From the NCBI GenBank assembly GCA_903909215.1, contig CAIVUX010000051.1, positions 1-64,000 of the forward strand: a stretch of 64,000 nucleotides of DNA. Reading direction: 5' to 3'. The position numbers and the translations under genes are program-made. The notes beneath the pieces were generated by a model that saw only the letters and a list, made by a program, of their open reading frames with translations, was not told the DNA's origin and made no database searches. This document shows positions 61,036 to 64,000 of this stretch, one piece after another; position 1 is the stretch's first letter, and each line of letters begins with the position of its first letter. This stretch comes from an uncultured Ferrovum sp. (GTDB taxonomy: Bacteria; Pseudomonadota; Gammaproteobacteria; Burkholderiales; Ferrovaceae).

Positions 61036-62295
61036 TTACTCCTCGCGCTGCCAAACCGCAGCAAAAAACCCATCGGTGCCCTGCATCTGAGGTGACAAAT
61101 GCAAGCGTTCGCCCATTTCCAGTGGAATATGTTGTTGTTTTAATATTTCCCCCACATGTAGCGACTTGAATTGCGGATGTTCCGCGCCAAAGCGATCGGC
61201 TTGCTCGTCGTTTTCTTCTGCCAACAAACTGCAGGTGGCATACACCAAACGGCCGCCCGGTTTTACCAAGGTGGCGGCAGCGTTTAAAATGGAGGCTTGC
61301 TTTATCACCAGTTCTGCCACCGACGCGGCACTCATGCGCAGTTTTAAATCAGGATTACGGCGCAAGGTCCCCAACCCACTGCACGGCGCATCCACCAACA
61401 CACGATCAATCTTACCGGCCAAGCGCTTGACACGCGCATCATTCTCACTGGTAATCAGCACTGGGTTAAGATTAGAAAGCCCCGAGCGCTTTAAGCGCGG
61501 TTTTAGGTTGTCTAAGCGACGGGAGGACACATCAAACGCGTAGATGCGCCCCTGATTGTTCATCAGCGCGCCGAGTAATAATGTTTTACCCCCGGCCCCG
61601 GCGCAAAAATCCACCACCATTTCACCACGGCGCGGCGCCACCAAGAAGCCTAACAACTGACTGCCTTCGTCCTGCACTTCCACCTGCCCAGCTGCGAAAA
61701 TGGATAAACGGTTAATAGAGGGGCGTCCTTCTACGCGGATACCCATGGGCGACCAAGGGGTAGCTTTAGCGCTAATGCCGGCTATTTTAAGCGCCTCTAA
61801 GACGCCTTCACGATTGGCACACAACGTGTTGACGCGTAAATCCAATGGCGCCTGAGATTGCATAGAGCGGCCCAAGGCCACCACTTGTTCAGGGGTGGCG
61901 TGGGCGCTTAATTTATCCACCACCCATTGCGGAAGGTCGGACTGAATGGAGAGGCTATCTACAACCTGCTGCGCTTTCACAGTGGCCAGCCATTCAGTCT
62001 CTTCACCCTGGCAAAGCGCCTGAAGCTCGCGCGTGCTGCGCCCTTGCACGCGCAACAACATGGCCAGCGCCATACGTCGCGGCGCCGTAAGGGGGGCCAA
62101 GGTTTTTACCAACTCGAAACGTCGCAAGGTGGCGTATACCCCCTCCGCCACAAAAGCGCGATCTTGCATGCCGAGGTCGGGGTTATTGCGAAAGAATTGG
62201 TGCAGAGCGGTATCCGCAGGCATTAGCGCCGGCAAGACGATTTCCAGCGCCTGCGCCAATGCAGAAAATTGTGTGGTGGTGATGATATTGCTCAT
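61036..62295 (-). CDS. rsmB: 16S rRNA m5C967 methyltransferase (RsmB/Sun family)
   Basis: A 419-residue SAM-dependent RNA methyltransferase. An N-terminal NusB-like domain precedes the catalytic part with VVDFCAGAGGKTL (SAM site), VDAPCSGLGTLRRNPDLK (motif IV Cys) and VYATCSLLAEEN (motif VI catalytic Cys). The gene overlaps the DUF3108 gene by 4 bases. The order purM, purN, DUF3108, rsmB on one strand is seen in betaproteobacteria. Confidence 0.9.
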   Translation of the reverse strand: MSNIITTTQFSALAQALEIVLPALMPADTALHQFFRNNPDLGMQDRAFVAEGVYATLRRFELVKTLAPLTAPRRMALAMLLRVQGRSTRELQALCQGEETEWLATVKAQQVVDSLSIQSDLPQWVVDKLSAHATPEQVVALGRSMQSQAPLDLRVNTLCANREGVLEALKIAGISAKATPWSPMGIRVEGRPSINRLSIFAAGQVEVQDEGSQLLGFLVAPRRGEMVVDFCAGAGGKTLLLGALMNNQGRIYAFDVSSRRLDNLKPRLKRSGLSNLNPVLITSENDARVKRLAGKIDRVLVDAPCSGLGTLRRNPDLKLRMSAASVAELVIKQASILNAAATLVKPGGRLVYATCSLLAEENDEQADRFGAEHPQFKSLHVGEILKQQHIPLEMGERLHLSPQMQGTDGFFAAVWQREE

Positions 62296-63014
62296 TCGAA
62301 ACTAACCTTTTGTAATTGTTGCTCCCAGCGATTTCCGCGCTCCAGTACTTGCATGCGGATGGGTGGGTCCTGTGGGTTATCAGACAACCAAATGTCAAAA
62401 TAGGATTCGGCTTGCTGATTTTGATCGGCCATATGCCGAGTAGAAAAATGTCCGGCTGTGGTATCAAGTTCTTCTTTAGATACCAACACCAAATGATGCG
62501 TTTCCAAACGCTTTCCGGTGGTCAGCGCAATATCTGTATTCAAGGCTGCGTCCCCTGCAATACGAAATAAAAACTTAATCGATAGCGCGTCTTGAGTGCC
62601 AGCACTTAATCTCACCGTTTCTGTGCGGCCCGCAAAATGATTCGTCAGTTGGCTGGTCTCCCAATTAAAATCCGCCATTAAGGGGGTGGCTTGGTCGCTG
62701 CGGGAGTGCTCGAAATGCCGGGGTTGCAAGACTTTCCCCACCACTCGTCCTTCGCTCACTTCGCGAAACGTCGGAACCACAAAAGCCAATATGGGATAGG
62801 GCTTGGCATCGCTTTCTACGCGATAGTCATCGCCTTGGCGCACCCATGTTTCATTGACATTGCCAACTGGCACGCCCCGATAAAACAAACGATATTGCGC
62901 ATGAATGGTCTCGTTGGCTTTGGGGTCAGGCCCCGATTCGGGGTCTGACCCCAAAGCCAACAAAGCCGACCCCATCAGCGCCAGCCACAAAGCAGCGCGC
63001 GCCACCCCCCTCAT
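62292..63014 (-). CDS. DUF3108 family exported protein with a REP-like insertion
   Basis: A 240-residue protein. A signal peptide (MRGVARAALWLALMGSALLA) is followed by LGSDPESGPDPKAN, encoded by an inverted pair of the REP-like repeat, and then by the DUF3108 body (YRLFYRGVPVGNVNETW, RHMADQNQQAESYFDIWLSDN). The mature protein is probably periplasmic; function unknown. ATG 63014 overlaps the purN TGA (ATGA), which excludes the longer frame to 63113 inside purN. Confidence 0.85.
   Translation of the reverse strand: MRGVARAALWLALMGSALLALGSDPESGPDPKANETIHAQYRLFYRGVPVGNVNETWVRQGDDYRVESDAKPYPILAFVVPTFREVSEGRVVGKVLQPRHFEHSRSDQATPLMADFNWETSQLTNHFAGRTETVRLSAGTQDALSIKFLFRIAGDAALNTDIALTTGKRLETHHLVLVSKEELDTTAGHFSTRHMADQNQQAESYFDIWLSDNPQDPPIRMQVLERGNRWEQQLQKVSFE
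62914..62960. repeat. REP-like inverted pair inside the DUF3108 coding sequence
   Basis: Arms of 21 bases (62914-62934 and 62940-62960) are complementary at all but one position, with a 5-base loop. Each contains the GGGGTC-GACCCC core (one has GGCC) plus TTGGCTTT/AAAGCCAA flanks. The pair is in frame and encodes the linker directly after the signal peptide. Confidence 0.85.
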
Positions 63015-63652
63015 GCCACGGGCTCGGGCGCACTGAGTCCACCAAAGTTTTGAAACTCGCCATCCACGTGAATGCAGTCTTCCTGCCAATGCAAACGACC
63101 CTCGGCCCACCAACGCAGGGCACGGGAATAAATAACATGTTCGCGGCGCAACACACGTGCGGATAACAAGGCTTCAGTATCACCTTGCAACACAGGCACC
63201 GCAGCCTGCACCACGATGGGACCATGGTCCAAACGGTCGGTAACAAAATGTACAGTGCAGCCGTGAATGCGCACACCGGCTGCTAAGGCCTGACGGTGGG
63301 TATGCAACCCAGGAAAAGCGGGCAACAGCGAGGGGTGAATATTGATGAGTCGTTTTTCGTAATGCGCCACAAACTGCGGCGACAAAATGCGCATGAAGCC
63401 GGCTAACACCACCAACTGTGGGGAAAACTGATCAATGGCGTTCTGTAATGCGGCATCAAAATCTTCGCGCGTAGAAAAGGCCCGATGGTCCACTACGGCA
63501 GTGGGAATGCCTTGCGCAGCAGCCAACTCTAATCCAGTGGCATCCGCTTGATTGCTAATCACGGCGGCCACTTTAATCGGCAGAGAGGCCGACAAAATAG
63601 CCGCCATATTCGAGCCGCGCCCTGAAATCAAAATAACAATGGTGGGTTTCAT
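63011..63652 (-). CDS. purN: Phosphoribosylglycinamide formyltransferase
   Basis: Uses 10-formyl-THF to formylate GAR in purine synthesis. The 213-residue protein has the phosphate-binding GRGSNM near residue 12, the folate-site INIHPSLLPAFPG and HFVTDRLDHGPIV with the catalytic His and Asp. It follows purM by 6 bases and overlaps the DUF3108 gene by 4. Confidence 0.97.
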   Translation of the reverse strand: MKPTIVILISGRGSNMAAILSASLPIKVAAVISNQADATGLELAAAQGIPTAVVDHRAFSTREDFDAALQNAIDQFSPQLVVLAGFMRILSPQFVAHYEKRLINIHPSLLPAFPGLHTHRQALAAGVRIHGCTVHFVTDRLDHGPIVVQAAVPVLQGDTEALLSARVLRREHVIYSRALRWWAEGRLHWQEDCIHVDGEFQNFGGLSAPEPVA

Positions 63653-63658
63653 GGTGTG

Positions 63659-64000
63659 CTAGATAACCCGGGTGGCGGCTTGATGGGCAGTACGCGCTTC
63701 AATTACACCAATGCGCCAGGCATCCAGTCCCTGCGCTTTAAGAAAGGCCAAGGTTGCTGCTTCTTCAGTAATCGACACAATCAACGTTAAGCCGATCCCA
63801 CAATTAAACACCCGATGCATTTCATCGTCGGCCACATTGCCGGCTTTTTGCAACCATTCAAACACAGGGGGGAGAGGCCATGCATCGCGGTGCAGCACAG
63901 CAGCCACGCCTTCTGGCAACACGCGTGGAATATTATCCACCAAACCACCGCCGGTAATATGGGCCATGCCTTTAACGGTAACCTCTTGCATCAAAGCCAA
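63659..64000 (-). CDS. purM: Phosphoribosylformylglycinamidine cyclo-ligase, C-terminal part
   Basis: The last 113 or so residues of AIR synthase; the gene runs off the right edge of the window, so its start is not seen. GMAHITGGGLVDNIPRVLP and the Cys-Gly segment HRVFNCGIGLTLIV are standard C-terminal blocks of PurM. It is immediately upstream of purN, the usual order. Confidence 0.95.
   Translation of the reverse strand: MALMQEVTVKGMAHITGGGLVDNIPRVLPEGVAAVLHRDAWPLPPVFEWLQKAGNVADDEMHRVFNCGIGLTLIVSITEEAATLAFLKAQGLDAWRIGVIEARTAHQAATRVI

Overview
The window is a gene-dense chromosomal segment of intermediate GC from a methylotrophic proteobacterium, most likely a betaproteobacterium. The taxonomic clues are cysI followed by a DUF934 gene, the order purM-purN-DUF3108 gene-rsmB, and an APS-reductase-type cysH with cysD and cysN. 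No rRNA, tRNA, CRISPR array, transposase or integrase was seen.

Layout. (1) 101-3898 (+): sulfite/sulfate TSUP permease, cysH, cysD, cysN; then a small winged-helix gene. (2) 4282-15679 (-): a trimethylamine operon read from high to low coordinate: FAD/NAD reductase without its usual 2Fe-2S domain, two trimethylamine-dehydrogenase paralogues, a membrane ETF:quinone oxidoreductase of the cytochrome b/HdrD-like type, an LRV-repeat protein, etfB, etfA and an M24-fold enzyme. (3) 15854-22536 (-): DUF1329 protein, DUF1302 outer-membrane protein, RND transporter and YCF48-like protein. (4) 22727-27721: a degenerate GGDEF-EAL protein divergent from a NarX/NarL-type two-component pair. (5) 27788-41593 (-): the complete N-methylglutamate pathway (mgdABCD, gmaS, mgsABC) followed by folD, a small membrane protein, a GcvT-family enzyme and an APC permease. 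(6) 41931-44931 (+): ftfL and folC. (7) 44928-46882 (-): XRE-cupin regulator and glycerate 2-kinase. (8) 47130-53693 (+): serine-cycle operon glyA, sga, hprA, mtkA, mtkB, mcl. (9) 53697-64000: housekeeping genes (sirB, dut, coaBC, rpmB, rpmG, DUF934, cysI, fatty-acid desaturase, MscS channel, rsmB, DUF3108, purN, and purM cut by the window edge).

How it fits together (inference from families and order): trimethylamine is oxidised by the dehydrogenase(s), electrons pass through EtfBA to the membrane oxidoreductase and quinone. Monomethylamine is converted through gamma-glutamylmethylamide and N-methylglutamate to methylene-tetrahydrofolate. FolD and FtfL link methylene-THF and formate, GlyA feeds C1 units into the serine cycle, and MtkAB and Mcl close it by regenerating glyoxylate and acetyl-CoA. 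ppc, mtdA and fch are not in the window.

Most notable: a second trimethylamine-dehydrogenase paralogue whose catalytic His and Asp are replaced by Asp and Asn; an LRV solenoid protein and an M24-fold enzyme without the usual proton-shuttle His inside the electron-transfer operon; and a dispersed REP-like palindrome built on GGGGTCAGACCCC, in single and inverted-pair forms, including one pair inside a coding sequence just after a signal peptide.
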